Origin: Burkholderia pyrrocinia
Lineage (GTDB): Bacteria > Pseudomonadota > Gammaproteobacteria > Burkholderiales > Burkholderiaceae
DNA: 64,000 nt
Direction of reading: 5' to 3'
NCBI RefSeq assembly: GCF_001028665.1
Contig: NZ_CP011505.1
Span: 744,001-808,000 of the forward strand
In this document: positions 35,243 through 44,251 of the stretch, piece by piece
How positions within the stretch are numbered: position 1 is the first letter of the stretch
Layout of the letters: each line of letters opens with the position of its first letter
Program-made: the position numbers and the translations under genes
Notes under the pieces: model-generated
Seen by the model: only the letters and a program-made list of their open reading frames with translations
What the model was told of the DNA's origin: nothing
Databases searched by the model: none

Positions 35243-36655
35243 ATGCACAAGACCTGGAAGTCGCGTTTGCTCGTGGCCATCACTAGTCTCTATACGTACA
35301 TGCCCTTTGCATATGCGGGAGAGACGGATAGCCTGAATGCGCCCGAAGCGACTCTGCGTCACGAACAGATCATCTCGATTCCAAGTGCAGACGGCGAGTC
35401 AGTCATGCTGCAAGCGACGCTGGATATACCCGCTGGCCCGGGCCCTTTTCCGTTGGTCGTGATGAACCATGGTGCGAATGGAAGCATGCCGCCGCCGGAT
35501 CAGCCACGATATCACTTGACCTTCTCCGCATACTATTTCTTGTCGAGAGGGTATGCCGTCGTCCTACCCATGATGCGCGGTTATGCAGGATCGCAGGGAC
35601 ATCTCGAGCATCACGGATGCGACTATGCAGCAACCGGTATCGAGGATGCTCAAGATATCAAAGCCGTTATCAACTACATGAAAACTCAACCGACGATCGA
35701 CGGATCGAGGATCGTCGTCGCAGGGCAGAGCTTTGGGGGATGGAATACGCTTGCACTCGGGACGATGGATGTGCCCGGCGTGCGAGGGCTAGTCAGCTTT
35801 GCTGGCGGCATGAATGAATCGGATTGCCCCTTTTCTAGCCAATCCTTGATCAAAGCAGCGGGAGAACTCGGGGCGCATGGCAAACTTCCTTCAATCTGGT
35901 TCTTCGGCGACAACGACAAGGTGTTCTCGAGAGACACATGGCACGCCGTATATGAGCGCTATGTTTCAGCGGGTGGGTCTGCTGAACTGGTGGCGTATGG
36001 TGCCTTCGGCCAGAACGCACACAACATGCTCGGTTCTGCCGAAGCGCTTCCGCTCTGGGTTCCGAAACTCGATGCATTTCTCTCACGAATAGGCATGCCT
36101 CATACCGAGGTCAGCCCGGAATACATGCCGACACCTGTTCCGCCAGCAAGTGGTTATGCGGCCATCGACGATACGCAAGCTGTGCCGTATCTCGGCGTCG
36201 CGGGACAAGCGTATTACAAAAAATTCCTCGAACGACCATTGCCCAGGGCATTTGCGATTGGCCAGCGTGGAGCAGCGTCGACTAACGGCGGATTCGATCC
36301 GATCGCACAGGCAATGAACTTGTGCAATCAACGTGGCCCTGGCTGTCGCCTCTATGCTGTGAACAACACCGTCGTTTGGACCAGACCGACACCTGTTCCG
36401 CCGCCCAGCAACTTCGCCAAGCTGGAGGACGTGTCAGCGATTCCGTACCTGAGTGATAGCGGAAGATCCGGATATCAAAAGTTCCTGCTGCTTCCTCGTC
36501 CTCGCGTGTTCACCATTGCTCCCGATGGAGGCTGGGACGCTTCAGCGCTCGGCCCTGATCCGGTCAAGTACTCACTGGACCAGTGTAGTCAGCGGCATCA
36601 AGGGTGCACGGTTTACGCGGTTGACAGTTCGGTCGTGTGGCGTCGGGAAAAATAG
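35243..36655 (+). CDS. Secreted alpha/beta hydrolase with two tandem C-terminal repeats
   Basis: 470 residues with a signal peptide (1-25, ending FAYA). Residues about 40-285 form a dienelactone-hydrolase-like alpha/beta domain with Ser163 (GQSFGG), Asp225 (GDNDKVF) and His260 (QNAHN). Two repeats of about 78 residues follow, at 303-379 and 390-466, each with a Tyr-x-Lys-Phe-Leu block, Pro-Arg-x-Phe, an Asp-Pro, two Cys, and ending YAVxxxVVW. A proline-rich linker (PTPVPP) precedes each. The ATG lies 2 bp after the TolC-like stop, so both were once one operon. Substrate unknown; the repeats may bind cell-wall or polymer targets. Confidence 0.8.
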   Translation: MHKTWKSRLLVAITSLYTYMPFAYAGETDSLNAPEATLRHEQIISIPSADGESVMLQATLDIPAGPGPFPLVVMNHGANGSMPPPDQPRYHLTFSAYYFLSRGYAVVLPMMRGYAGSQGHLEHHGCDYAATGIEDAQDIKAVINYMKTQPTIDGSRIVVAGQSFGGWNTLALGTMDVPGVRGLVSFAGGMNESDCPFSSQSLIKAAGELGAHGKLPSIWFFGDNDKVFSRDTWHAVYERYVSAGGSAELVAYGAFGQNAHNMLGSAEALPLWVPKLDAFLSRIGMPHTEVSPEYMPTPVPPASGYAAIDDTQAVPYLGVAGQAYYKKFLERPLPRAFAIGQRGAASTNGGFDPIAQAMNLCNQRGPGCRLYAVNNTVVWTRPTPVPPPSNFAKLEDVSAIPYLSDSGRSGYQKFLLLPRPRVFTIAPDGGWDASALGPDPVKYSLDQCSQRHQGCTVYAVDSSVVWRREK

Positions 36656-36793
36656 CTTCCCTGTGTGTTCGTTAGCGCCGCCACAAACCCGAGCGGAGCT
36701 CGGATAAAGGTTAGGTTGACGAACTGCAGAGTGTAGAGACAGTGCCACGGGCATAACCATAAGAACTGTCTCGGATCCGGCCGCGAACCGAGT

Positions 36794-37288
36794 GCGCCGC
36801 GCATCGCCGGAAAAAATCCCGACGACCTCGCGCATGCGTTGTCGATGTTCAAGGCCGGTACGCGCGTCAATCCGACGATGCAGGCGATCGCGCAAAACCT
36901 GTCCGAGCGCGACATGCAGATGCTTGCCACCGATTTTTCGAAGCAGCACCCGCCGCTGCTGAAAACGCAGACGCCGCCCGCTCCGGATCTCGTCGCAGCA
37001 GGCAGGCATATGGCGGAAACAGAAGACGACGCGAACGTGCCGGTGTGTTTCAGTTGCCACGCGGCTGACGGTCACGGAAACGGCGCGCACTTCCCGGGTA
37101 TTGCCGGCGAGCCGGCCACCTTCACGATCGCGCGTTTGCACGAATTCCAGACGCGCGCCCGCCAGCCGCCCCCGAAACCGGGCAGCATGACGGCCGTCGC
37201 CGCGGCGCTCGACGAGACTCAGTTCCGTCGCGTCGCCGCCTTCCTGTCAGTTTCGCCACCCCGATTCGAGGCAACGCCCGCGGTATGA
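36794..37288 (+). pseudogene. Diheme cytochrome c, N-terminally truncated
   Basis: The frame begins near APRIAGKNPDDLAHALSMFKAG, the tail of a first class I cytochrome domain. It continues into a complete second domain with heme site CFSCH, and ends at the TGA at 37288. The first heme domain and signal peptide are absent. The only start in frame is an internal TTG without a ribosome site. The break marks the right edge of the low-GC island; 36656-36793 has no recognisable gene. Confidence 0.65.
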
Positions 37289-37446
37289 GCCCGCGCGTCG
37301 CCGTTCACCCGCGTCGGGTTCAACTCGCGCAACACGCTGGCGCGCCCGCCGTCATCATCGGGCAGTTGCGGCATCCCGCGCGCAAACGCCGGCGCGACCG
37401 CCGCCGCGAGCAGCGCGGCGATCGCCAGTCGGGAAAGGAGCTTCAT
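37219..37446 (-). CDS. Small exported protein, unrecognised
   Basis: 75 residues with a clear signal peptide (MKLLSRLAIAALLAAAVAPAFA) and a polar, Arg- and Gly-rich mature part. It starts 15 bp after the DUF4148 gene and is probably in the same transcript. Its end overlaps the antisense cytochrome c remnant by 70 bp. No family recognised. Confidence 0.5.
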   Translation of the reverse strand: MKLLSRLAIAALLAAAVAPAFARGMPQLPDDDGGRASVLRELNPTRVNGDARAHTAGVASNRGGETDRKAATRRN

Positions 37447-37461
37447 CGCCCGACTCCCGTT

Positions 37462-37740
37462 TCACTGCGTGCTGACTGCCGGCACGGACGCCGACGCGGT
37501 CGCGGTGCCCTGCTCGCCGTGCGCGATCGCATACAGCTCGCGATTGCGCTCGATCGTCTGCGTGCTCGGCGGATAGTCCCAGTTCGACGTCGGCACGGTG
37601 CCGTCGCGCTGCGCCTGGACCAGTTGGGCGATCACGTCGGCACGCGTCAGGCCCGACGACGACGTCTGTGCGAAAGCGGCGACCGGCGTGCCGATTGCGA
37701 GTGCGAGCAGCGCGGCGGCTGCGATCAGTCTGCGATTCAT
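37462..37740 (-). CDS. DUF4148 exported protein
   Basis: 92 residues from the ATG at 37740, which has GGGGAG upstream; an upstream in-frame start has none. Signal peptide 1-24. The mature part holds the DUF4148 core LTRADVIAQLVQAQRDGTVPTSNWDYPPS. DUF4148 proteins are small periplasmic proteins frequent in Burkholderia, often beside heavy-metal two-component systems; function unknown. It is divergent from the RND pump and shares a regulatory dyad with it. A second copy lies at 46583-46840. Confidence 0.85.
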   Translation of the reverse strand: MNRRLIAAAALLALAIGTPVAAFAQTSSSGLTRADVIAQLVQAQRDGTVPTSNWDYPPSTQTIERNRELYAIAHGEQGTATASASVPAVSTQ

Positions 37741-37900
37741 GATGAAACTCCCCAGAACGGTTCGATGAAGACGCATCGTCGATGCGCCGCCGGCGGAACC
37801 GCGGATGCGATTCGCCGCCTGACACGTTCATTCTGGCGATCGCGACCGGCGCGACGCTGACTGCCGGATGACAATCCTGAAATCTGCGGCGCTGCACGCA

Positions 37901-37918
37901 GATAACAGCTTCGTAATC
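37901..37918. promoter_or_regulatory. Response-regulator dyad upstream of RND pump
   Basis: GATAAC-N6-GTAATC, 93 bp before the pump permease ATG and 161 bp before the divergent DUF4148 gene. It matches the dyad at 46478-46495 with one mismatch. A weaker copy, GATGAC-N6-GAAATC, is at 37867-37884. The form resembles boxes bound by CopR/CusR/IrlR-type regulators. Confidence 0.55.
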
Positions 37919-38010
37919 TTCGAGTCAGGGCCGGGTCAACGCGGCGCCGGCAGACTGCACGCTCGTCGCATCGAATGCGGCGCCCCTGCCCTGCTTCGAG
38001 GAACAACATC

Positions 38011-41000
38011 ATGTGGATCGTCCGGCTCGCGTTGCGCAGGCCCTATACGTTCGTCGTGCTCGCGCTGCTGATCTTCATCGCGGGACCGCTCGCGCTCCTG
38101 CGCACGCCGACCGACATCTTCCCGAACATCGACATCCCGGTGGTCAGCATCGTCTGGTCGTACAACGGCTTCTCCGCCGAGGACATGGCCAAGCGGATCA
38201 CGTCGAACTACGAACGCGCGCTCACGTCCGACGTCGACGACATCGAGCACATCGAATCGCAGTCGCTGAACGGCGTGTCGGTCGTGAAGATCTTCTTCCA
38301 CCCCGGCGCGGACATCAATCGCGCGGTCGCGGAAGCCTCGAGCAATTCCGCGTCGATCCTGCGGATCCTGCCGCCCGGCACGCTGCCGCCGAACATCATC
38401 ACGTACAACGCATCGACGGTGCCGATCCTGCAGCTCGGGCTGTCGAGCGACACGCTCGCCGAGCAGCAGCTCTACGACCTCGGCAACAGCTTCATCCGCA
38501 CGCAGCTCGCGACCGTGCAGGGCGCGGCCGTGCCGCTGCCGTTCGGCGGCAAGATCCGCCAGATCGTCGTCGATCTCGATACGCGTGCGCTGCAGGCGAA
38601 GGGGCTCGCGCCGATCGACGTCGTGAACGCGATCAACGCGCAGAACCTGATCCTGCCCGGCGGCACCGCGAAAATCGGCACGCGCGAGTACAACGTGCAG
38701 ATGAACGGCAGCACGCAGACGGTCGCCGCGCTGAACAACCTGCCGGTGAAAACGATCGGCGGCAGCGTCGTCTATGTGCGCGACGTCGCGCACGTTCGCG
38801 ACGGCTACGCGCCGCAGACCAACATCGTGCGCGCCGACGGCAAGCGCGCGGCGCTGCTGACCGTCGAGAAAACCGGCAGCGCATCGACGCTGACGATCAT
38901 CGACCAGGTCAAGGCGATGCTGCCGAAGATCGCGGCCGGCCTGCCGAAGGCGCTGCATATCTCGGCGCTCGGCGATCAGTCGGTGTTCGTGAAGGCGGCG
39001 ATCCAGGGCGTCGTGCGCGAGGCGCTGATCGCCGCGTGCCTCACCGCGCTGATGATCCTGCTGTTCCTCGGCAGCTGGCGCGCGACGCTGATCATCGCGG
39101 TGTCGATTCCGCTCGCGGTGCTGAGCTCGCTGCTCGCGCTCGCCGCGCTCGGCCAGACGATCAACATCATGACGCTCGGCGGGCTCGCGCTCGCGGTCGG
39201 GATTCTCGTCGACGATGCCACCGTCGCGATCGAGAACATCACGCATCACCTCGAACGCGGCGCACCGCTCGAAGACGCGATCCTGACCGGCGCGGGCGAG
39301 ATCGCGGTGCCGACCTTCGTGTCGACGCTGTCGATCTGCATCGTGTTCGTGCCGATGTTCCTGCTGACGGGCGTCGCGCGCTACCTGTTCGTGCCGATGG
39401 CCGAGGCGGTGATCTTCGCGATGGTCGCGTCGTATTTCTTCTCGCGCACGCTGGTGCCGACGCTCGCGATGGCGCTGATGCGCGCGAAGGGGCACGGCCG
39501 GCCGCCGCGCGGCGTGTTCGCTCGGATCGCAAGTTTCCAGGCGGCGTTCGAACATCGCTTCGAGGCGATCCGGCTGCGCTATCGCGCGCTGCTGTCGGCG
39601 GCGATCGCGCGCCGCCGCCGTTTCGCGGCCGCATTCCTGCTCGCGTGCATCGCGTCGACCGGGATGTTCGCGTTCGCCGGGCAGGATTTCTTCCCGTCGG
39701 TCGACACGGGCGAGATCCGCCTGCACCTGCGCGCGCCGACCGGCACGCGGATCGAGGAAACCGCGCGCCTGACCGACGAAGTGGAAGCGCGCATCCATGA
39801 CGTGATTCCCGCGAACGACATCGCGAGCGTGCTCGACAACATCGGCGTGCCGGTGAGCGGGATCAACCTCACGTACGACTCGTCCGACCCGATCGGCACC
39901 GAGGATGCCGACGTGATGATCACGCTGAAGCCGAACCATGCGCCGGCCGCCGCCTACGTCGCGAAGCTGCGCAACCTGCTCGCGCAGTCGTTCCCCGGCG
40001 TGACGTTCGCGTTCCTGCCGGCCGACATCGTCAGCCAGATCCTCAACTTCGGGCTGCCCGCGCCGATCGACATCCAGATCGTCGGCAACAAGCTCGACCA
40101 GAACCGCGCGGTCGCGAACGCGCTGCTCGCGAAACTGCGCGGCGTGCGCGGCCTCGTCGACGCGCGCATCCAGCAGCCCGGCGACGAGCCCGCCATCAAT
40201 GTGAACGTCGACCGCACGAAGGCGATCCAGGCCGGCCTCGAACAGCGCGACGTCGCGCAGAACCTGCTGATCGCGCTGTCCGGCAGTTCGCAGACGACGC
40301 CGAACTTCTGGCTCGACCCGCGCAACGGCGTCAGCTATCCGCTGCTGGTGCAGACGCCGCAGTATTCGGTCGATTCGCTGCAGGCGCTCGCGAACGTGCC
40401 GCTGCCGGCGGGCACCGCACGTTCGCCGCAGACGCCGGCCGGCGGCCCGGCGGCCGGCGCGCCCGCGCAGAACCTGCTCGGCTCGCTCGGCAGCTTCTCG
40501 CGCGCGACGCAGCAGGCGGTCGTCTCGCACTACAACGTGCAGCCCGTGCTCGACATCTTCGCGTCGGTGCAGGGGCGCGATCTCGGCGGCGTCACGGCCG
40601 ACGTGACGAAGCTCGTCGACGCTGCGCGCGCGCAGTTGCCGCCCGGTTCGTCGATCGTGCTGCGCGGCCAGGTGCAGGCGATGCACGAATCGTTCGCAGG
40701 GCTGCTCGGCGGCCTCGCGCTCGCGATCGCGCTCGTCTACCTGCTGATGGTCGTCAACTTCCAGTCGTGGCTCGACCCGCTCGTGATCGTCGGCGGCCTG
40801 CCCGCGTCGCTCGCCGGCATCGCATGGATGCTGTTCGTCACGCGCACGACGCTGTCGGTGCCCGCACTGACCGGCACGATCCTGTGCATCGGCATCGCGA
40901 CCGCGAACAGCATCCTGGTCGTCAACGCGGCGCGCGAGCTGATCGCGGGCGGCGCGCCGCCGTGGCAGGCCGCGCTCGACGCGGGTTTCAGCCGCTTCCG

Positions 41001-41241
41001 CCCGGTCGTGATGACCGCGCTCGCGATGCTGATCGGCATGCTGCCGATGGCGCTCGGCCTCGGCGACGGCGGCGAGCAGAACGCGCCGCTCGGCCGCGCG
41101 GTGATCGGCGGGCTCGCGTTCGGCACGCTGTCGACGCTGCTGTTCGTGCCCGTCTTGTTCGGCTTCGTCCATGCGTGGCTCGACCGGCGCCGCGACGCGG
41201 CCGCCGCCCGCCGCGCGCAGGACACGCCGGCATTGCCCTGA
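38011..41241 (+). CDS. RND efflux transporter permease (HAE1-type)
   Basis: 1076 residues from MWIVRLALRRPYTFVV; an earlier in-frame reading is less likely. The topology is that of AcrB-like pumps with two large periplasmic loops. The proton-relay Asp pair is seen in GGLALAVGILVDDATVAIENI, and the second half contains the usual GTILCIGIATANSILVVNAAREL. A Gly/Pro/Ala-rich segment near residue 815 (TPAGGPAAGAPAQ) is an unusual insertion. It is the first gene of a permease-adaptor-channel operon, an order different from the common adaptor-first layout. Substrate unknown. Confidence 0.9.
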   Translation: MWIVRLALRRPYTFVVLALLIFIAGPLALLRTPTDIFPNIDIPVVSIVWSYNGFSAEDMAKRITSNYERALTSDVDDIEHIESQSLNGVSVVKIFFHPGADINRAVAEASSNSASILRILPPGTLPPNIITYNASTVPILQLGLSSDTLAEQQLYDLGNSFIRTQLATVQGAAVPLPFGGKIRQIVVDLDTRALQAKGLAPIDVVNAINAQNLILPGGTAKIGTREYNVQMNGSTQTVAALNNLPVKTIGGSVVYVRDVAHVRDGYAPQTNIVRADGKRAALLTVEKTGSASTLTIIDQVKAMLPKIAAGLPKALHISALGDQSVFVKAAIQGVVREALIAACLTALMILLFLGSWRATLIIAVSIPLAVLSSLLALAALGQTINIMTLGGLALAVGILVDDATVAIENITHHLERGAPLEDAILTGAGEIAVPTFVSTLSICIVFVPMFLLTGVARYLFVPMAEAVIFAMVASYFFSRTLVPTLAMALMRAKGHGRPPRGVFARIASFQAAFEHRFEAIRLRYRALLSAAIARRRRFAAAFLLACIASTGMFAFAGQDFFPSVDTGEIRLHLRAPTGTRIEETARLTDEVEARIHDVIPANDIASVLDNIGVPVSGINLTYDSSDPIGTEDADVMITLKPNHAPAAAYVAKLRNLLAQSFPGVTFAFLPADIVSQILNFGLPAPIDIQIVGNKLDQNRAVANALLAKLRGVRGLVDARIQQPGDEPAINVNVDRTKAIQAGLEQRDVAQNLLIALSGSSQTTPNFWLDPRNGVSYPLLVQTPQYSVDSLQALANVPLPAGTARSPQTPAGGPAAGAPAQNLLGSLGSFSRATQQAVVSHYNVQPVLDIFASVQGRDLGGVTADVTKLVDAARAQLPPGSSIVLRGQVQAMHESFAGLLGGLALAIALVYLLMVVNFQSWLDPLVIVGGLPASLAGIAWMLFVTRTTLSVPALTGTILCIGIATANSILVVNAARELIAGGAPPWQAALDAGFSRFRPVVMTALAMLIGMLPMALGLGDGGEQNAPLGRAVIGGLAFGTLSTLLFVPVLFGFVHAWLDRRRDAAAARRAQDTPALP

Positions 41242-41289
41242 TCGCGGCTTCACATCGACTTCCTTCGACTCGCCCGACCTCGAACCATC

Positions 41290-42651
41290 ATGAACGACAC
41301 GACCGAACCTCTCGCCCCGCCACCGGCCGCCGAAGCGGACACGGCACCGTCCACCGCACGCGCCACGGCGCCCGACACTTCGCCGCCCCGTCGCGGCCGC
41401 AAGCTGACCGTCCCGCTCGTCGCGATCGCGGTGGCCGCCGCGCTGCTGGCCGCCGGCATCGTGCCGCGCATCGACGCGCGCGCCGCACAACGCGTGCAGG
41501 TCGCCGCGCAGCAGGCGCTGCCGGTCTCGGTGATCCTGCCGGGCGCGGCGCCCACCGACCAGACGCTGACGCTGCCGGGCGCGGTGATGCCCTATGCCGA
41601 GGCATCGATCTATGCGCGCACGAGCGGTTATATCGCGCACTGGAGCGCCGACATCGGCGCGCACGTGAAAGCCGGGCAGACGCTCGCGCAGATCACGGCG
41701 CCCGACCTCGACGCGCAGTTGCGGCAGGCGCGCGCCGACGCGGCGACCGCGCAGGCGAACTACGACTATGCGAAATCGACCGCGCAGCGCTGGCAGGACA
41801 TGCTGAAGACACAATCGGTGTCGCAGCAGGACACCGACACGAAGGTCGCCGACATGAACGCGAAGCGCGCGATGCTGGCCTCCGCGCAGGCGAACGTCGC
41901 GCACCTGACCGAGCTGGTGTCGTACGAATCGGTTGCGGCGCCGTTCGACGGCGTGATCACCGCGCGCAACGTCGACGTCGGCACGCTCGTCACCGCGGGC
42001 GGCACGCCGGGCAGCCCGGGCCTGTCCGGCGAACTGTTCCATCTCGAACAGACCGGCACGCTGCGCGTGTTCGTCGACGTGCCGCAGGACAGCGCGGCCG
42101 GCGTGACGACCGGGACCTCCGTCTACCTGACCACGCAGCAGTATCCGGGGCGGCGCTTCGCCGCGCGCGTCGCGCGCAGCGCGGGCGCGATCGATCCGGT
42201 CACGCGCACGCTGCGTGTCGAGATCGACGTCGACAACGGCGACGGCGCACTGATGCCCGGCGCGTATGCGCAGGCGCACCTGCTCGTGCCGAGCGCGGCG
42301 CCGGCATTCGAGCTGCCGGTCAGCGCGCTGCTGTTCCGGCCGAACGGCGTGACGGTCGCGACCGTCGCCGCGAACGGCACCACCGCGCTGAAGGCCGTGC
42401 AGATCGGGCGCGATTTCGGCACGCGCGTCGAGATCGTGTCGGGGCTCGCCGCGAGCGATCGCGTGATCGACAACCCGGGCGATTCGATTGCCGCCGGCGA
42501 GACCGTGAAGATCGTGTCGGCCGCACCGGCGGTGCAGACGGGCCCGGCAAACGGTGCGACGGCAGCGTCTGGCGCGGCTGCGTCGACGCCCGCCGCCGTC
42601 GCGGCGCCGGCTTCGATGCCTGCAGCAGCTTCAACGCACGCCCGAGGCTGA
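41290..42651 (+). CDS. RND efflux periplasmic adaptor (membrane fusion protein)
   Basis: 453 residues. A cytoplasmic Pro/Ala-rich N-terminus precedes a single membrane anchor (LTVPLVAIAVAAALLAAGIV, about 38-57). Then come lipoyl, helical hairpin (DAQLRQARADAATAQANYDYAKSTAQRW) and beta-barrel regions (VAAPFDGVITARNVDVGTLV). The last 40 residues are low-complexity Ala/Pro. It links the permease to the outer-membrane channel. It starts 48 bp after the permease stop. Confidence 0.9.
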   Translation: MNDTTEPLAPPPAAEADTAPSTARATAPDTSPPRRGRKLTVPLVAIAVAAALLAAGIVPRIDARAAQRVQVAAQQALPVSVILPGAAPTDQTLTLPGAVMPYAEASIYARTSGYIAHWSADIGAHVKAGQTLAQITAPDLDAQLRQARADAATAQANYDYAKSTAQRWQDMLKTQSVSQQDTDTKVADMNAKRAMLASAQANVAHLTELVSYESVAAPFDGVITARNVDVGTLVTAGGTPGSPGLSGELFHLEQTGTLRVFVDVPQDSAAGVTTGTSVYLTTQQYPGRRFAARVARSAGAIDPVTRTLRVEIDVDNGDGALMPGAYAQAHLLVPSAAPAFELPVSALLFRPNGVTVATVAANGTTALKAVQIGRDFGTRVEIVSGLAASDRVIDNPGDSIAAGETVKIVSAAPAVQTGPANGATAASGAAASTPAAVAAPASMPAAASTHARG

Positions 42652-42658
42652 TCCGCCC

Positions 42659-44251
42659 ATGAAAAACCGCGAGATATCCGTCATGCGCTTCGTTCGTCCG
42701 CTTCCGTTCGCCCGCCGCGTCGTCGCGCTCGGCGTTGCCGCCGCGTTGGCCGCGTTGTCCGCGTGCTCGACATTGCCGCCCTATTCGCCGCCCACCGTCG
42801 CGGTGCCTGCGCACTATGCGGGCGTACCGGCTCCGGGCATACCGACATCGGGCGTACCGGCTCCGGGCATACCGGCCTCAGGCGTACCGGCTGCGGGCGC
42901 CCCCGCCGCCCAGCCGGGCTGGAACGTCGCGGCACCGGCCGATGCCGCGCCGCGCGGCCCATGGTGGACCGTCTTCGACGATGCCGGCCTGAACGCGCTC
43001 GAAGCGCGTGTCGACATCTCGAACCAGACCGTGAAGAAAGCCGTCGCCGATCTCCAGCAGGCGCGCGCGATGGTCGACTACCAGCATGCGGGGTTCCTGC
43101 CGACCGTCACGGCCGGCGTCGCGCAGAACCGCGCGCGCCTGTCGCAGAACAAGCTCGGCTCGTCGCTCGCCGGCAAGACGACCCCCGACTATCAGGCCGG
43201 CGTGGCAGCGAGCTGGGAGCCCGACCTGTTCGGCCGCGTACGCGATGCAGTGACGGGCGCGCAGGCGAACGCCGACGCGAGCGCGGCCGACCTGCAGGCC
43301 GTGAAGCTGTCGGTCACGGCCACGCTCGCGACCGACTATTTCGCGCTGCGCTCGCTCGATACGCAGAAACAGTTGCTCGACGATACGGTGCAGGCGTATG
43401 CGGACGCGCTGAAGCTGCTGAAACAGCAGCTCGCGGCCGGCGCGATCGACGCGTCGGCCGTCGCGCAGGCCGCGACGCAACTCGAAGCGACGCGCACGCA
43501 GGACACCGACATCGATGCGTCGCGTGCGCAGCTCCAGCATGCGATCGCGACGCTCGTCGGCGAAAACGCGTCGACGTTCACGCTGCCGCCGCACGTGCAA
43601 TCGTTCGACGTGCCGGCGATCCCGACCGGCGTGCCGTCGCAACTGCTCGAACGGCGGCCCGACATCGCGGCGGCCGAGCGTCGCGTCGCGGCCGCGAACG
43701 CGCAGATCGGCGAGGCACGCGCCGCGTTCTTTCCCGATCTCGTGCTGTCGGCGAGCGCGGGGCTCGAAAGCGGGTTCTTCGCGCCGTGGCTCACCGCGCC
43801 GAGCCTGTTCTGGTCGCTCGGCTCGCAGCTCGCCGGCACGCTGTTCGACGGCGGCCGCCGCAGCGCGTCGCTGCGCGGCGCGCATGCGCAATACGACGGC
43901 ACGGTCGCCGACTATCGTCAGACGGTGCTCGTCGCGTTCCAGCAGGTCGAGGATCAGCTTTCCGCGCTCGATGCGCTCGCATCGGAGGCCAACAGCCAGC
44001 AGCGCGCGACCGATGCGGCCGACCTGTCGCTGCGGCTGACGACCAACCGTTTCAACGCGGGCGCGGTCAGCTACCTCGATGTCGTGACCGCGCAGACGAT
44101 CGCGCTGACGAACCGGCGCGTGGCCGACCAGATCGCCGCGCGCCGGATGGAGGCCGCGGTCGGGTTGCTGACGGCGCTGGGCGGCGGCTGGCACACGGGT
44201 GCGGATGCAACCGCCGCCGGGCACCCGGCCGCTACGCCGTCGGCGTCTTGA
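42659..44251 (+). CDS. RND outer-membrane channel lipoprotein, NodT/OprM-like
   Basis: 530 residues from the ATG at 42659 (GAGG 10 nt upstream); a second in-frame ATG 24 nt later is also possible. A lipoprotein signal ends LAALSAC. Directly after it comes a Val-Pro-Ala-Pro-Gly-Ile-Pro repeat tract (about residues 57-88). Two OEP helical-barrel repeats follow (NQTVKKAVADLQQARAMVDYQHAGFLPTV, RRPDIAAAERRVAAANAQIGEARAAFFPD). It ends 20 bp inside the convergent histidine kinase gene. Confidence 0.9.
   Translation: MKNREISVMRFVRPLPFARRVVALGVAAALAALSACSTLPPYSPPTVAVPAHYAGVPAPGIPTSGVPAPGIPASGVPAAGAPAAQPGWNVAAPADAAPRGPWWTVFDDAGLNALEARVDISNQTVKKAVADLQQARAMVDYQHAGFLPTVTAGVAQNRARLSQNKLGSSLAGKTTPDYQAGVAASWEPDLFGRVRDAVTGAQANADASAADLQAVKLSVTATLATDYFALRSLDTQKQLLDDTVQAYADALKLLKQQLAAGAIDASAVAQAATQLEATRTQDTDIDASRAQLQHAIATLVGENASTFTLPPHVQSFDVPAIPTGVPSQLLERRPDIAAAERRVAAANAQIGEARAAFFPDLVLSASAGLESGFFAPWLTAPSLFWSLGSQLAGTLFDGGRRSASLRGAHAQYDGTVADYRQTVLVAFQQVEDQLSALDALASEANSQQRATDAADLSLRLTTNRFNAGAVSYLDVVTAQTIALTNRRVADQIAARRMEAAVGLLTALGGGWHTGADATAAGHPAATPSAS

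Noticed and set aside
29834..36793. Genomic island inserted by a site-specific integrase
   Set aside because: No integrase, tRNA gene or att repeats are visible; IS-driven insertion and deletion explain the region.
37936..42279. Open frame of more than 1400 codons opposite the RND pump
   Set aside because: Low-complexity Arg/Asp/His translation typical of antisense GC-rich DNA.
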